A stretch of DNA of 46,222 nt, taken from contig JADGAM010000015.1 in assembly GCA_015232015.1 (NCBI GenBank), forward strand, positions 1-46,222, written 5' to 3'. Below, piece by piece: positions 32,314 to 41,314 of the stretch; the first letter of the stretch is position 1; the number at the start of each line of letters is the position of its first letter. The notes beneath the pieces are model-generated. The model was not told where the DNA came from. It worked only from the letters and a program-made list of their open reading frames with translations, and did not search any database. The position numbers and the translations under genes were made by a program. This DNA comes from Oligoflexia bacterium. GTDB taxonomy: Bacteria; Bdellovibrionota; Bacteriovoracia; Bacteriovoracales; Bacteriovoracaceae.

Positions 32314-33629
32314 TGGTGTTTAAATCTTTCAGATCCTACCTAATTTTTTTTCAAATTCTTATGAAGGGTAAATCTGCGTTTAGATTTGTCTTTGGAGTTA
32401 TAATAGGCCTTGCCTTTTCTATCTCAGTGATTCTAGGTGCAATAGGTATAATGGATGGATTCGACATTGTTTTAAAAAAAGGTCTAAAGCAATCAACAGG
32501 AGATCTTACAATATCTGCCAGGGATAGTTTTTTTCATCTTGATAGTAACATCACAAATGCTTTTAAGGATCTGGGGATTACTCATTACACACCTATTATT
32601 CAGAAAGAAGCGTTCTTGGTTTTTGATGGTTCATCAAAGGGAGTTTTAGTAAAGGGTATAGATCAAAATAGTTCTGAGAAGGGTGGCAACAGCGGTAGTG
32701 AAGGGAGTGATAGTGATAATGTAATTGGGGTCAATTATAAGTTATCAAATAAAGAGGCATTGGTTGGTCAAGAGCTTTTTAAAATATTAAATCTTAAAGT
32801 GGGAGACAATATTGTTTTGGTTTTTGCTTCAGCAGATGAGTCTCAAAACTTAGGCCCTTCTCTAAATACATTTACTATTAAAGGTTTTGTAAAGCATGAT
32901 CTTTATATTAAAGATTTACGTTTTGTTTATGTGAACAAGAGTGTTTTGCAACATATATTTAATTTAAGTGATGATCAGGTAAATATTATTTCGGTGAATA
33001 TTCCCTTAACCGTTAATGCTAAAACTTTAAAGTATCAAGATCAGATATCTCTTACAAAACACATGAGTTTGGTAAGTGATTACCAACAACGATTGCAACT
33101 ACTATTAAATGAAACCTATGATGTAAATAAAAATAGCACCATGCTTAGAGTGTATCCATTTTGGAGAGAGTTTCAGTACCTAATTGAAGCAGTCAAAGTG
33201 GAAAAATTAGTAATTAGTATTATTCTACAGTTAATTGTAATAATTTCTATTTTTAATGTGATGGCCTTTATCTTATATTTAAATGAGAAGCAAGCTCAAG
33301 AGATTTCTCTTTTGCAAGCGTTAGGGATGAGCAAAAAAAAATTGATAAAAATTTGGTTAACCTTAGTACTAATTATTTGGCTAATATCATCTTTTGTGGC
33401 CATAATTTTAACGAGAATTTTTGATTTTGCTTTGAAAAATTTGCCATTTTTAAAAAATATTCCAGGAGAAATTTACAATTTAACGCGATTATCTTTAGAG
33501 ATTAGTATACGAGATTATTGTATTGTATTTTTCTTAACACTATTTTGGATTTTGCTTATAGCTTTAATGGGATTTAGAAAAATTAAAAAAGATTCAACTT
33601 TAAAAGGGCTTCGTAAGGGGTTTTCTTGA
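32313..33629 (+). CDS. LolC/LolE-type lipoprotein-releasing ABC permease
   Basis: The inner-membrane permease that, with LolD, lifts outer-membrane lipoproteins out of the inner membrane. It has one membrane segment near the N-terminus (FVFGVIIGLAFSISVILGAI), a large periplasmic domain, and three C-terminal membrane segments with the FtsX-type pattern EKLVISIILQLIVIISIFNV and QEISLLQALGMSKKKL, which contacts the ATPase. There is one permease gene here, so it may work as a homodimer or pair with one elsewhere. A Gly/Ser/Asp insertion (GGNSGSEGSDSDN, about residues 127-139) lies in the periplasmic part. lolD follows with a TGATG overlap. Confidence 0.85.
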   Translation: MVFKSFRSYLIFFQILMKGKSAFRFVFGVIIGLAFSISVILGAIGIMDGFDIVLKKGLKQSTGDLTISARDSFFHLDSNITNAFKDLGITHYTPIIQKEAFLVFDGSSKGVLVKGIDQNSSEKGGNSGSEGSDSDNVIGVNYKLSNKEALVGQELFKILNLKVGDNIVLVFASADESQNLGPSLNTFTIKGFVKHDLYIKDLRFVYVNKSVLQHIFNLSDDQVNIISVNIPLTVNAKTLKYQDQISLTKHMSLVSDYQQRLQLLLNETYDVNKNSTMLRVYPFWREFQYLIEAVKVEKLVISIILQLIVIISIFNVMAFILYLNEKQAQEISLLQALGMSKKKLIKIWLTLVLIIWLISSFVAIILTRIFDFALKNLPFLKNIPGEIYNLTRLSLEISIRDYCIVFFLTLFWILLIALMGFRKIKKDSTLKGLRKGFS

Positions 33630-34300
33630 TGTCTTTTGTTAGAGCGAAAAATGTAAAAAAAAATTTTGGTTCGATCGAGGTATTAAAAGGAGTTTACCTG
33701 GAAATTGCCTCGAAAGAACATTTGGTCATTAAGGGTGTATCTGGCTCAGGGAAATCTACTTTTTTGCATCTCTTGGCCGGACTCGATTCAGTTGCTGAGG
33801 GAGAAATTGTCGTTGGAGACTCAAATTTAAGCAAGATGAATGATGGTGAGTTAGCAACCTATCGCAACTTGTGTGTGGGACTAGTTTTTCAATTTCATTA
33901 TTTGTTACCCTCTATTAAATGCTTAGACAATATATTACTTCCAGCAAGGATAAGCGAGTCTAGATTGGCGGATGATTTTTCAGAGGTCAGAAAGCGAGTT
34001 ATTTCTTTGGCCAATGTATTAGAGGTCAATCATTGTTTGCAAAAATATCCATACGAACTTTCAGGTGGAGAACAGCAGAGAATAAATATTATTCGGGCCC
34101 TCTCACTTAGGCCTACACTTTTGCTTTGTGATGAGCCCACTGGAAATTTGGACTCAGTGAATTCCGACAAAGTTAGTAGATTATTAAAAGAGCTAGCAGA
34201 AGAATTTGCATCCACCCTCATTATAGTAACGCATAATGAAAGGGTGGCCAGTTGCTTTCCAAGACAAATAGTGATGAAAGATGGTTTGTTATTTGAGTGA
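33629..34300 (+). CDS. lolD: lipoprotein-releasing ABC transporter ATPase LolD
   Basis: ATPase of the Lol complex. Walker A GVSGSGKSTFLH (about residues 37-48), Q-loop in VGLVFQFHYLLPS, signature LSGGEQQR, Walker B LLLCDEPTGNLD and switch His in IIVTHNE are all present, and DEPTGNLD is typical of the LolD/MacB/FtsE group. The ATG at 33629 overlaps the permease stop and has AAGGGG upstream; a TTG three bases earlier is a less likely start. Confidence 0.93.
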   Translation: MSFVRAKNVKKNFGSIEVLKGVYLEIASKEHLVIKGVSGSGKSTFLHLLAGLDSVAEGEIVVGDSNLSKMNDGELATYRNLCVGLVFQFHYLLPSIKCLDNILLPARISESRLADDFSEVRKRVISLANVLEVNHCLQKYPYELSGGEQQRINIIRALSLRPTLLLCDEPTGNLDSVNSDKVSRLLKELAEEFASTLIIVTHNERVASCFPRQIVMKDGLLFE

Positions 34301-34371
34301 ATTTAAGTGATAAATTTGATATTAGACTTTCATAGGAAACTGTTATTAATTGTTAATGCGGAAAAACGAGT

Positions 34372-36792
34372 ATGAATTTTGGTCGATTTGTTAGGTTGAT
34401 TTTAGTTGTTAGTTTTATTTTTTTCAATTGTGTGACTATTGCAACTGCAAGGGCCACAGCAGAAGCTACTGCTATACCAGCACCAGCAGAAGCTACCCCC
34501 CAAAGCACGTTAAACGCTCCTGCTAGCGTATATTCCTCTGAAGAAGAGTATCTAATTAAGCTTACAAAAAACTTTTTTAGAATTGATGACATCGAAGTTC
34601 GAGGAAATAAAAAAATTGAGAAAGAAGCAATTTTAGAAAAGGTTCATTCTAAAAAAGGAGTTATTTTAGACAATAAAATGCTTCGGGATGATATTGAATC
34701 CATTTATAAAATGAAATATTTTGAAAACGTTGAAGCACATCACGAGATGCGAGATAAGAAAAATGTATTGGTCTTTGTTATAAAAGAGCGACCAATAATT
34801 AAAAGCATATCTTTTTCTGGTAATAGTGAATTAAGTACTGAAGACATAAAAGAAAAAGTTAAGAGCAAAGAGTTTTCTATATTGGATATTAATTCAATTA
34901 AAAATGATGTTTCTGAATTAAAGAAATTTTATGAAGAAAAAGGTTATTATTTAGTATCTGTTGATTATGAGATTAAAAAAACTACAGAAGAAAATGTTGA
35001 GGTTGTTTTTAAAATAAAAGAATTTGAAAAAGTTAAAGTTAAGAAGATAACGGTATTAGGAAATAGGGCCTTTAGTGATAATGAAATAAAAGAAATTATG
35101 AGAACTAGAGAGGAGTCTATAATTTCCTTTATGACTGATTATGGAAATTTTAAAGAATTTGATTTTGAAACAGATATTGAACGAATTAAATATTTTTATA
35201 AAACAAAGGGATATTTACAAGTAAATTTGGGTAAGCCTTTAATTACTGTCTCAGAAGATAAAAGATGGTTATTTATTACATTTAAAATTAATGAAGGTCC
35301 TCAATTTTCTGTTAATAAAATTTTCTATGATGGGGATATGCTTTTTCCTGAGGACACTCTAAAGGAAAAAACGAGTTTGAAAGAAAGTGATATCTATTCA
35401 GAAGAGACATTAAGAAAAGACATTCAAATATTAAGTGAATTATATCAAGATGAAGGATATGCTTTTGCTAACGTTATTAGAAATCTCGATATAGTTCCGG
35501 GGGAAAATAAGGTTGATGTACGCTTTTCTTTTGAAAAAGGAAAGATTGCTTACTTTGGTAAAATCATAATGAAGGGAAATACCGAGACGAGAGACAAAGT
35601 TATAAGACGAGAGTTATTAGTGCGAGAAGGTATGAAATTTTCTGGATCAGCTCTAAGAAAATCAAGGGAGAATGTTAAGCGTTTAGGTTTTTTTGATGCC
35701 GAGAGTGTGGTTTTAAATACTGTAACAGTGAAAGACCGCGATGATTTATTAAACTTGGAAATATCTGTGAAAGAGCGTGGAACTGGTCAAATACAAGTAG
35801 GTGCAGGATATTCTACTGCAAGTCAGGCATTTTTTCAGGCATCAATTTCAAAGAAAAATTTTAGGGGTTTGGGCCAAGATTTATCTTTTACTCTAAATTT
35901 TGCAAAAAGGAGTCAAGAATATCGTTTTGGGTTTGTTGAACCATATTTATTTGATTCACAGTGGACTGGAGGAGGAGATATTTTTTATCGTAAGGATATT
36001 GATCTTAATGATACATACTCCTTTGAAAAAGGTTTTGATTTAAGAATTGGTTATCCAATTTTTGATTATACTAGGCTTTATTTGGTTTACAGTTTCATTG
36101 AAAAGAAAATTACTGATATAACTGATCCTACTGTTGATATTGATAAAGAAAATGGAATTGCATCATCTGTAAAAACATTGCTTGAGTATGATCGTAGAAA
36201 TGATAGATGGGACCCCTCGGGTGGCTTTTTTGGAAGATTGTCATATGAGTATGTTGGTATTGGTGGAGATAAATTTTGGTCATCAACAGAGTTGGATGTC
36301 AGATATTATAAATCTGTAATTGAAGATTTGATTTTAAGAACTAGAATGCTAGCAGCACAATTGTATGAAAGAAATAAAAAAGAGGTTCCTTCAGGAGATC
36401 GCCTTTACTTAGGGGGAGCTAGAACACTTAGAGGTTATGAGGCAAAAGATGTTGGTCCTTTCAAAAGGGCCAAAGCTAGAAATGCAGTTGAAGATGAAGC
36501 GGAGCGGAAATGGCCGCTGGGAGGGTTGTTTTCTCTTTTAGGCACTGTAGAATTTGAATATCCATTAGTGAGAGAGGCCGGGCTTAAAGGGGCAGTGTTT
36601 ACAGATGCTGGTAACGTTTACGATAGTTACATTGGAAAAAAGGGTGATTATAGTTTGAGATATGATTGGGGATTTGGATTTAGGTGGTTTTCTCCTATAG
36701 GTCTTTTAAGATTTGAGTTTGCTTATCCAATTAGAAAAAAAGAAAAAGAGAGATCATCTCAATTTTATTTTGATATAGGTCAAGTATTTTAA
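34372..36792 (+). CDS. bamA: outer-membrane protein assembly factor BamA
   Basis: Core of the BAM complex, inserting beta-barrel proteins in the outer membrane. The 806-aa protein has a signal peptide (about residues 7-27), an Ala/Thr/Pro low-complexity linker, then five POTRA modules beginning with FRIDDIEVRGNKKIEKEAIL and repeating patterns such as KSISFSGNSELSTEDIKEKV and KKITVLGNRAFSDNEIKEI. The barrel follows, with RLYLGGARTLRGYE, which holds the conserved Arg-Gly motif of the sixth loop, and ends in FYFDIGQVF with terminal Phe. The next gene is skp, a standard order. Confidence 0.95.
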   Translation: MNFGRFVRLILVVSFIFFNCVTIATARATAEATAIPAPAEATPQSTLNAPASVYSSEEEYLIKLTKNFFRIDDIEVRGNKKIEKEAILEKVHSKKGVILDNKMLRDDIESIYKMKYFENVEAHHEMRDKKNVLVFVIKERPIIKSISFSGNSELSTEDIKEKVKSKEFSILDINSIKNDVSELKKFYEEKGYYLVSVDYEIKKTTEENVEVVFKIKEFEKVKVKKITVLGNRAFSDNEIKEIMRTREESIISFMTDYGNFKEFDFETDIERIKYFYKTKGYLQVNLGKPLITVSEDKRWLFITFKINEGPQFSVNKIFYDGDMLFPEDTLKEKTSLKESDIYSEETLRKDIQILSELYQDEGYAFANVIRNLDIVPGENKVDVRFSFEKGKIAYFGKIIMKGNTETRDKVIRRELLVREGMKFSGSALRKSRENVKRLGFFDAESVVLNTVTVKDRDDLLNLEISVKERGTGQIQVGAGYSTASQAFFQASISKKNFRGLGQDLSFTLNFAKRSQEYRFGFVEPYLFDSQWTGGGDIFYRKDIDLNDTYSFEKGFDLRIGYPIFDYTRLYLVYSFIEKKITDITDPTVDIDKENGIASSVKTLLEYDRRNDRWDPSGGFFGRLSYEYVGIGGDKFWSSTELDVRYYKSVIEDLILRTRMLAAQLYERNKKEVPSGDRLYLGGARTLRGYEAKDVGPFKRAKARNAVEDEAERKWPLGGLFSLLGTVEFEYPLVREAGLKGAVFTDAGNVYDSYIGKKGDYSLRYDWGFGFRWFSPIGLLRFEFAYPIRKKEKERSSQFYFDIGQVF

Positions 36793-36815
36793 TATTTATT
36801 TAATTAGGAGTTTTT

Positions 36816-37385
36816 ATGAAAAGATTTTTTTTCTCTAGATTTATTTCTTTAACAATGCTCAGTTCTCTTGTTGTATTTGTACTTTCATTAGCAATATCTT
36901 TTTCAACACTATCATATGCTGAAGCATCAAAAATTACTGTAGGATTAGTAGATGTACAAAAAGTTTTATTAGCAATTGATGAAGGTAAAACAATTAGAAA
37001 ACGATTAGAAGAAGATTTTAAAAAGAAACAAGATTTACTTAAAAAAGATGAAGGTAAATTTAAAGAATTACAAGATAAATTTGAAAAGCAAAGATTAGTT
37101 TTAAACGAGAGCGCTAAATTAGGAAAAGAAAAAGAACTAAGAGATCTTTATGTTGGTATTCAAGAAAAAACTATGAAATATCAACAAGAATTACAAGAGT
37201 TAGAGCGTGATCTAAAACGACCTCTTATAGATAAAATTAAAACAGTTGTTGAAAGTATTTCAAAAAATTCTAATGTTGATATGACTTTTGAAATTGGAAC
37301 AACACCTTTAGTGTACGCTGAAAATAAAAAAGATTTAACGGAAGAGGTTATCAGTTCATATAATAAGCAATATCCAGTTAAATAA
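36816..37385 (+). CDS. skp: OmpH/Skp-family periplasmic chaperone
   Basis: Holds unfolded outer-membrane proteins in the periplasm for BamA. The 189-aa protein has a long signal peptide (about residues 10-36, ending SYAEA), the N-terminal strand KITVGLVDVQKVLLAI, a central charged coiled coil (about residues 65-140), and the C-terminal strand VDMTFEIGTTPLVYAENKKDLT, which together give the OmpH layout. TAGGAG precedes the ATG 23 bp after bamA. Confidence 0.9.
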   Translation: MKRFFFSRFISLTMLSSLVVFVLSLAISFSTLSYAEASKITVGLVDVQKVLLAIDEGKTIRKRLEEDFKKKQDLLKKDEGKFKELQDKFEKQRLVLNESAKLGKEKELRDLYVGIQEKTMKYQQELQELERDLKRPLIDKIKTVVESISKNSNVDMTFEIGTTPLVYAENKKDLTEEVISSYNKQYPVK

Positions 37386-37452
37386 GTTAAATAATTTTAA
37401 ATAACATAAAGGTTTTTTTAATTTTAATTTCTATGGGGAGAGTTTGTATACT

Positions 37453-38766
37453 ATGGATTTTAAATATTTAACTAATTGTGATCCCACTTTAAGTCTTGTA
37501 TCCACCTCTGCTTTTACGAATGTGAATAAGAATACGAATGCAAGCGTGAGTGAGAGCGTGAGCGCACATTCGCATGTGCATCTGAGTACAGGAAAAGAGT
37601 TTAATATTGAGGAAAAAATTATTGCGGTTACCTCGCTCGATTCTCCTTCTTTTAATCCATCAAACACAATTACTTTTATTAAGAATAAAAAATATCTGAT
37701 GAAATGGTTTAAAGATTTTAATGAAGGAAAAGATTTTTCTAGAGTAGGGATTATATTTGAAGAGAGATATTATCAAGAATTACTAAAGAAAAAAGAGGAA
37801 AAAATATTTGATCTGATTCATCGTCATTGTTGGTTTGTGGCCAATGTTGCGAGTGTAAATTTAGCGATATCAAAATTTTCTAAACCTTTTTATGATCAAA
37901 AATTTAGAGATTTAAACCTAAATTTAGACGGTAGATCTTTAGAGGCATTTAGATATAATGAACACAGGATGTCTCTAAAAAGTGGTGGTGCTGCCACAAT
38001 TAATCCCAATGCTAATGTTGCTGCTAATGCATTCATAGGGGAGGGAGTTTTTATCGGAAGAGATTCCGTTATTATGAGTGGAGCAGTAATTATGGCCTAC
38101 TCAGTGATAGGAAAAAATGTAACAATTTTTCCTAATGTTACAATTTATCCATTCGTTAAAATCGGCGATAATTCAAGAATCCACTCTGGAACTATTATTG
38201 GTTCAGATGGATTTGGCTACAACATTGAAAATGGTATTCATCAAAAAGTTTGGCATATGGGCGGAGTTATTATTAATGAAGATGTAGAAGTTGGTGCTAA
38301 CTCTGCAATAGATGCAGGAACATTTTCTCCTACTATAATCGGTAAAGGTACAAAGATTGATAATGGTGTTCAAATTGGACACAACTGTAATATTGGGCCA
38401 GGAGTTATCCTTTGTGGTCAAGTGGGAATCTCAGGAAGTGTTGCTATAGGGGATTATACTGTTTTTGGTGGTCGTGCAGGAATTGGCCCTGATCTCACCT
38501 TAGGAAAATGTTGCCAGGTGGCCGGTGGTGCACTTATTAATAGTGATTGGCCAGATAATAGTATTTTAGGAGGACATCCTGCCCGTCCACTAAAAGAATG
38601 GATGCTTGGAATTACATTTTTAAGAAAAGAGGCCATAAAAAAAGAACAAAGTTTGCATAGTAAAAGAGAAGAATCGAAAGACGAAATGAAAGAAGATAGA
38701 ATAGAGAAATCAATAAAGGGAGAGAGAGGAGAACAGAAACAAGAGAGGGAGTTAGATTGGAACTAA
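37453..38766 (+). CDS. lpxD: UDP-3-O-acylglucosamine N-acyltransferase LpxD
   Basis: Adds the N-linked acyl chain in the third step of lipid A synthesis. The left-handed beta-helix hexapeptide repeats are clear (INPNANVAANAFIGEGVFIG onward), with GSDGFGY and QIGHNCNIG holding the catalytic-type histidine, and VAGGALINSDWPDNSILGGHPARPLKEW near the end. At about 437 aa it is about 90 longer than usual: a Asn/Ser/Val repeat-like stretch near residues 18-40 and a Lys/Glu/Arg tail after residue 395. ATG at 37453 is chosen over an in-frame TTG at 37444 because of GGGGAG spacing. Overlaps fabZ by 10 bp. Confidence 0.92.
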   Translation: MDFKYLTNCDPTLSLVSTSAFTNVNKNTNASVSESVSAHSHVHLSTGKEFNIEEKIIAVTSLDSPSFNPSNTITFIKNKKYLMKWFKDFNEGKDFSRVGIIFEERYYQELLKKKEEKIFDLIHRHCWFVANVASVNLAISKFSKPFYDQKFRDLNLNLDGRSLEAFRYNEHRMSLKSGGAATINPNANVAANAFIGEGVFIGRDSVIMSGAVIMAYSVIGKNVTIFPNVTIYPFVKIGDNSRIHSGTIIGSDGFGYNIENGIHQKVWHMGGVIINEDVEVGANSAIDAGTFSPTIIGKGTKIDNGVQIGHNCNIGPGVILCGQVGISGSVAIGDYTVFGGRAGIGPDLTLGKCCQVAGGALINSDWPDNSILGGHPARPLKEWMLGITFLRKEAIKKEQSLHSKREESKDEMKEDRIEKSIKGERGEQKQERELDWN

Positions 38767-39263
38767 CAAAAGAGCAAGTTTTAAAATTTTTACCTCATAG
38801 AGATCCATTCCTATTTATTGATTCGGTTGAATCAATTGTGAATGCTGCTAATGAGAGAATTAGTGATAAAGGATTAGCAGACATTAAAGAGATGGTAGGA
38901 ATTGTTGTTACTTCAAATTATTTTGTTAGAGATAATTTGGAGATTTTTAAAGGGCATTTCCCTGGAAATCCAATCCTTCCTGGTGTAGTACAAATTGAGA
39001 TGATGGCCCAATGTTCTTGCTTTGGACTAATACATCTTTTTAAAAGCAAAGATTTAGATAACATAAAATTAGAAGTTGCTCTGCTTAAAGTTGATAATGC
39101 AAAATTTAGAAAACCTATAAGACCTAATATGCAATTAAAAATTGTTTCCAAATGTGTGAAAGTTAGAGGAAATACTGTTCGTTATCATGGACAAATTTTT
39201 TGTTCTGATGAGATGATGTCAGAAGTTGAAATATTAGCAACCCATGATACTAGCAATCAGTGA
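38757..39263 (+). CDS. fabZ: 3-hydroxyacyl-ACP dehydratase FabZ
   Basis: Dehydrates 3-hydroxyacyl-ACP in fatty-acid elongation, competing with LpxA/LpxD for the same acyl-ACP. It has the hot-dog fold signatures FLPHRDPFLFIDSV with the catalytic His, FKGHFPGNPILPGVVQIEMM with the catalytic Glu, and AQCSC. At 168 aa it is a little longer than the common 140-150. The start is TTG at 38757 with AGGGAG upstream; it overlaps the lpxD end. A later Met would cut into the conserved core. Confidence 0.93.
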   Translation: MELTKEQVLKFLPHRDPFLFIDSVESIVNAANERISDKGLADIKEMVGIVVTSNYFVRDNLEIFKGHFPGNPILPGVVQIEMMAQCSCFGLIHLFKSKDLDNIKLEVALLKVDNAKFRKPIRPNMQLKIVSKCVKVRGNTVRYHGQIFCSDEMMSEVEILATHDTSNQ

Positions 39264-39270
39264 AAGCAAA

Positions 39271-39315
39271 ATGAAAGCAATGAAAGCAATGAAAGCAATA
39301 AAAGCAATAAAATCA
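39271..39315 (+). repeat. 9-bp tandem repeat (ATGAAAGCA)x5 between fabZ and lpxA
   Basis: Three perfect ATGAAAGCA copies and two variants begin 8 bp after the fabZ stop; partial copies flank them (39261-39324). Read in frame it is a 17-codon frame of Met-Lys-Ala repeats ending in TGA at 39322, just ahead of the AAAGG that serves lpxA. Whether it is translated is unknown. Confidence 0.88.
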
Positions 39316-39340
39316 ATGAAATGAAAGGTTAGAAATTATT

Positions 39341-40201
39341 ATGCAAAATTTTACTTCTCATATGCAGTCTCAATCTCAATCTCAGTCTCGGCCTGCGATT
39401 CAGTTCCCCTCCAATAATATTCATCCTACTGCCATAATTAGTGAGGGGGCCAAAATAGCTGAAAGTGCAGTAATTGGTCCTTATTGTATTATTGGAGCAA
39501 ATGTTGAGATTGCCTCAGATACTAAGTTATTAAGTCACGTAGTGATAGATGGACATGTAAAAATTGGCGAGAACAATACGTTCTACCAATTTTGTTCAAT
39601 AGGCGCTCCTCCTCAGGATTTAGGATATAAAGGAGAACCTACTAGAGTAGAAATAGGTAATAATAATATTTTTCGTGAATATGTCTCAATTCACAGAGGA
39701 ACACTTAAGCAAGATCAAGTTACCATAATTGGAAATGACTCTTTCTTTATGGCATATGTGCATATTGCTCATGATGTAGTTATTGGCAACAAAGTTGTGA
39801 TTGTTAATACTGTGAATTTAGCAGGACATGTGCGAGTGGGTGATTATTGTATAATAGGCGGAGGAACTAATATCTCTCAGTTTATTACATTAGGTAGAGG
39901 TGCTTATATTGGAGGCGGTTCAGGTATCGATAAAGATATTCCTCCTTTTTGTGCTGCTTATGGAAACCGAATTCATCTTAAAGGAATCAATATTATTGGA
40001 ATGAAACGAAGAGGCTATAACCGTCAGTGTATATCAGAAGTGGTGGATTTTTACAGAACGATGGAATCTTCGTCACTCTCTCCTAGAGCATTTGTTGAGA
40101 GAGAAGAAGTTATTAATGATTATAAAAATAACGATGCAATTCAGGATTTAGTTCAGTTTATAAGAAGTTCTGAGATAGGAATTGCTCCATTTTTTACTTG
40201 A
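39341..40201 (+). CDS. lpxA: acyl-ACP:UDP-N-acetylglucosamine O-acyltransferase LpxA
   Basis: First committed step of lipid A synthesis. Hexapeptide repeats run from NNIHPTAIISEGAKIAESAV; the catalytic His is in FMAYVHIAHDVVIGN, and AAYGNRIHLKGINIIGMKRRG is the typical C-terminal junction. At 286 aa it is about 25 longer than usual, due to an N-terminal extension with a Ser-Gln repeat (residues 9-16) encoded by four 6-bp units at 39365-39388. The second Met (39362) lies before the repeat, so the repeat is translated from either start. An oxidoreductase and lpxB follow. Confidence 0.95.
   Translation: MQNFTSHMQSQSQSQSRPAIQFPSNNIHPTAIISEGAKIAESAVIGPYCIIGANVEIASDTKLLSHVVIDGHVKIGENNTFYQFCSIGAPPQDLGYKGEPTRVEIGNNNIFREYVSIHRGTLKQDQVTIIGNDSFFMAYVHIAHDVVIGNKVVIVNTVNLAGHVRVGDYCIIGGGTNISQFITLGRGAYIGGGSGIDKDIPPFCAAYGNRIHLKGINIIGMKRRGYNRQCISEVVDFYRTMESSSLSPRAFVEREEVINDYKNNDAIQDLVQFIRSSEIGIAPFFT
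39365..39388 (+). repeat. hexanucleotide repeat (CARTCT)x4 at the lpxA N-terminus
   Basis: Units CAGTCT, CAATCT, CAATCT, CAGTCT encode Gln-Ser four times. The same unit family, in the same reading frame, recurs inside lpxB at 41882-41911. Confidence 0.88.
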
Positions 40202-40212
40202 GATTAAAATAT

Positions 40213-41274
40213 ATGCAACAAAGTAATAGTAGTCATAATTATAGTAATAACCATAATAATAATTCTAATAAAGTACCAGTTGTTGTAGTGGGATATGGTT
40301 ATCTAGGTAGATTTCATGCGCAGAAAGTAGGCCAAATTGATAATTCCTATCTGGTAGGTGTTATCGATCCCAGTGATGATAGAAGAAAATTAGCTCAGCA
40401 AGAATTTCCTCATATAAAAACTTTTGATTCAATTGAAAATGCCACTAAAAATAATTTAATGTTCGATGCTGCTATTGTGGCCTCACCCACTTCTATGCAC
40501 TTTTCTTTAATTAAAAAATTATTTGAATTGAAGAAACATATTTTATGTGAAAAACCAATTTGTTCTTCTAAAGAGGAAATTGTTGAGATTGAACAGATCA
40601 TTGCTGAAAACAATAAAAATAATAAAAGTGATAAAAAATTGGTGTTACAAGTAGGCCACAGTGAACGTTTTCATCAGGCATTTGATATTTTAGTAGAAAT
40701 GAATGGTGGAAGTGCTTTAAAAGATATTGGATTAGTCTTATTTAATAGATTGGCCCCATATAAACCTAGAGCACTTGATGTTGATGTTGTTCAAGATTTG
40801 ATGATTCATGATATAGATCTTTTACTTCATTTATTTTCTGAAAAACCATCAAAGATAAGCGCGTCTGGACAGAAGTTTGTTTCTGATAGTTGGGATTTTG
40901 TAACTGCTGCTTTTGAATTTCCTTCTGGAAGAAAGGCACAGCTACGGGCCCATAGGGATTATGTAAAAACTCAAAGAGAAATAGAAATTATAAATTCCTC
41001 TGGAAGTTATTTAGTAGATTTGTTTCTTAATGAAATACATTTTACAGAGAGAGGATTTATCGAATTTCATAAAATAAGTCCGGATGCCAAAAAAATCACA
41101 TATCCAAAAAGAGATCACCTGCTTATTGAACAAAAAGCTTTTTACAATGCTATATTAGATGGCAATGGAAAAAGTATTATATCTTTTGAAGAAGGTGTAG
41201 CTGCTTTAAAAATTGCATTTGAAGTTTTAAAAAGCGTTGAATCCTCTTTTAATTTTTCAACTTATCAACACTAA
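40213..41274 (+). CDS. Gfo/Idh/MocA-family oxidoreductase in the lipid A cluster (GnnA candidate)
   Basis: An NAD(P)-dependent sugar oxidoreductase. It has the nucleotide-binding motif VVVVGYGYLGRFHAQKVG, AAIVASPTSMHFSLIKK, HILCEKPIC with the family EKP motif, VGHSERFHQAFD, and DLMIHDIDLLLHLF with the conserved His/Asp pair. In several bacteria, GnnA, a member of this family encoded beside lpxA, oxidises UDP-GlcNAc at C3 so that GnnB can aminate it, giving amide-linked lipid A. Placement between lpxA and lpxB supports that role here, but no GnnB aminotransferase is in the window. A TTG at 40198 overlaps the lpxA stop and is an alternative start; the N-terminus is an Asn/Ser/His low-complexity stretch. 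Confidence 0.82.
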   Translation: MQQSNSSHNYSNNHNNNSNKVPVVVVGYGYLGRFHAQKVGQIDNSYLVGVIDPSDDRRKLAQQEFPHIKTFDSIENATKNNLMFDAAIVASPTSMHFSLIKKLFELKKHILCEKPICSSKEEIVEIEQIIAENNKNNKSDKKLVLQVGHSERFHQAFDILVEMNGGSALKDIGLVLFNRLAPYKPRALDVDVVQDLMIHDIDLLLHLFSEKPSKISASGQKFVSDSWDFVTAAFEFPSGRKAQLRAHRDYVKTQREIEIINSSGSYLVDLFLNEIHFTERGFIEFHKISPDAKKITYPKRDHLLIEQKAFYNAILDGNGKSIISFEEGVAALKIAFEVLKSVESSFNFSTYQH

Positions 41275-41314
41275 CTAATTTAGTTAGTGCCACAAATAAT
41301 AAAAATAATAATAT

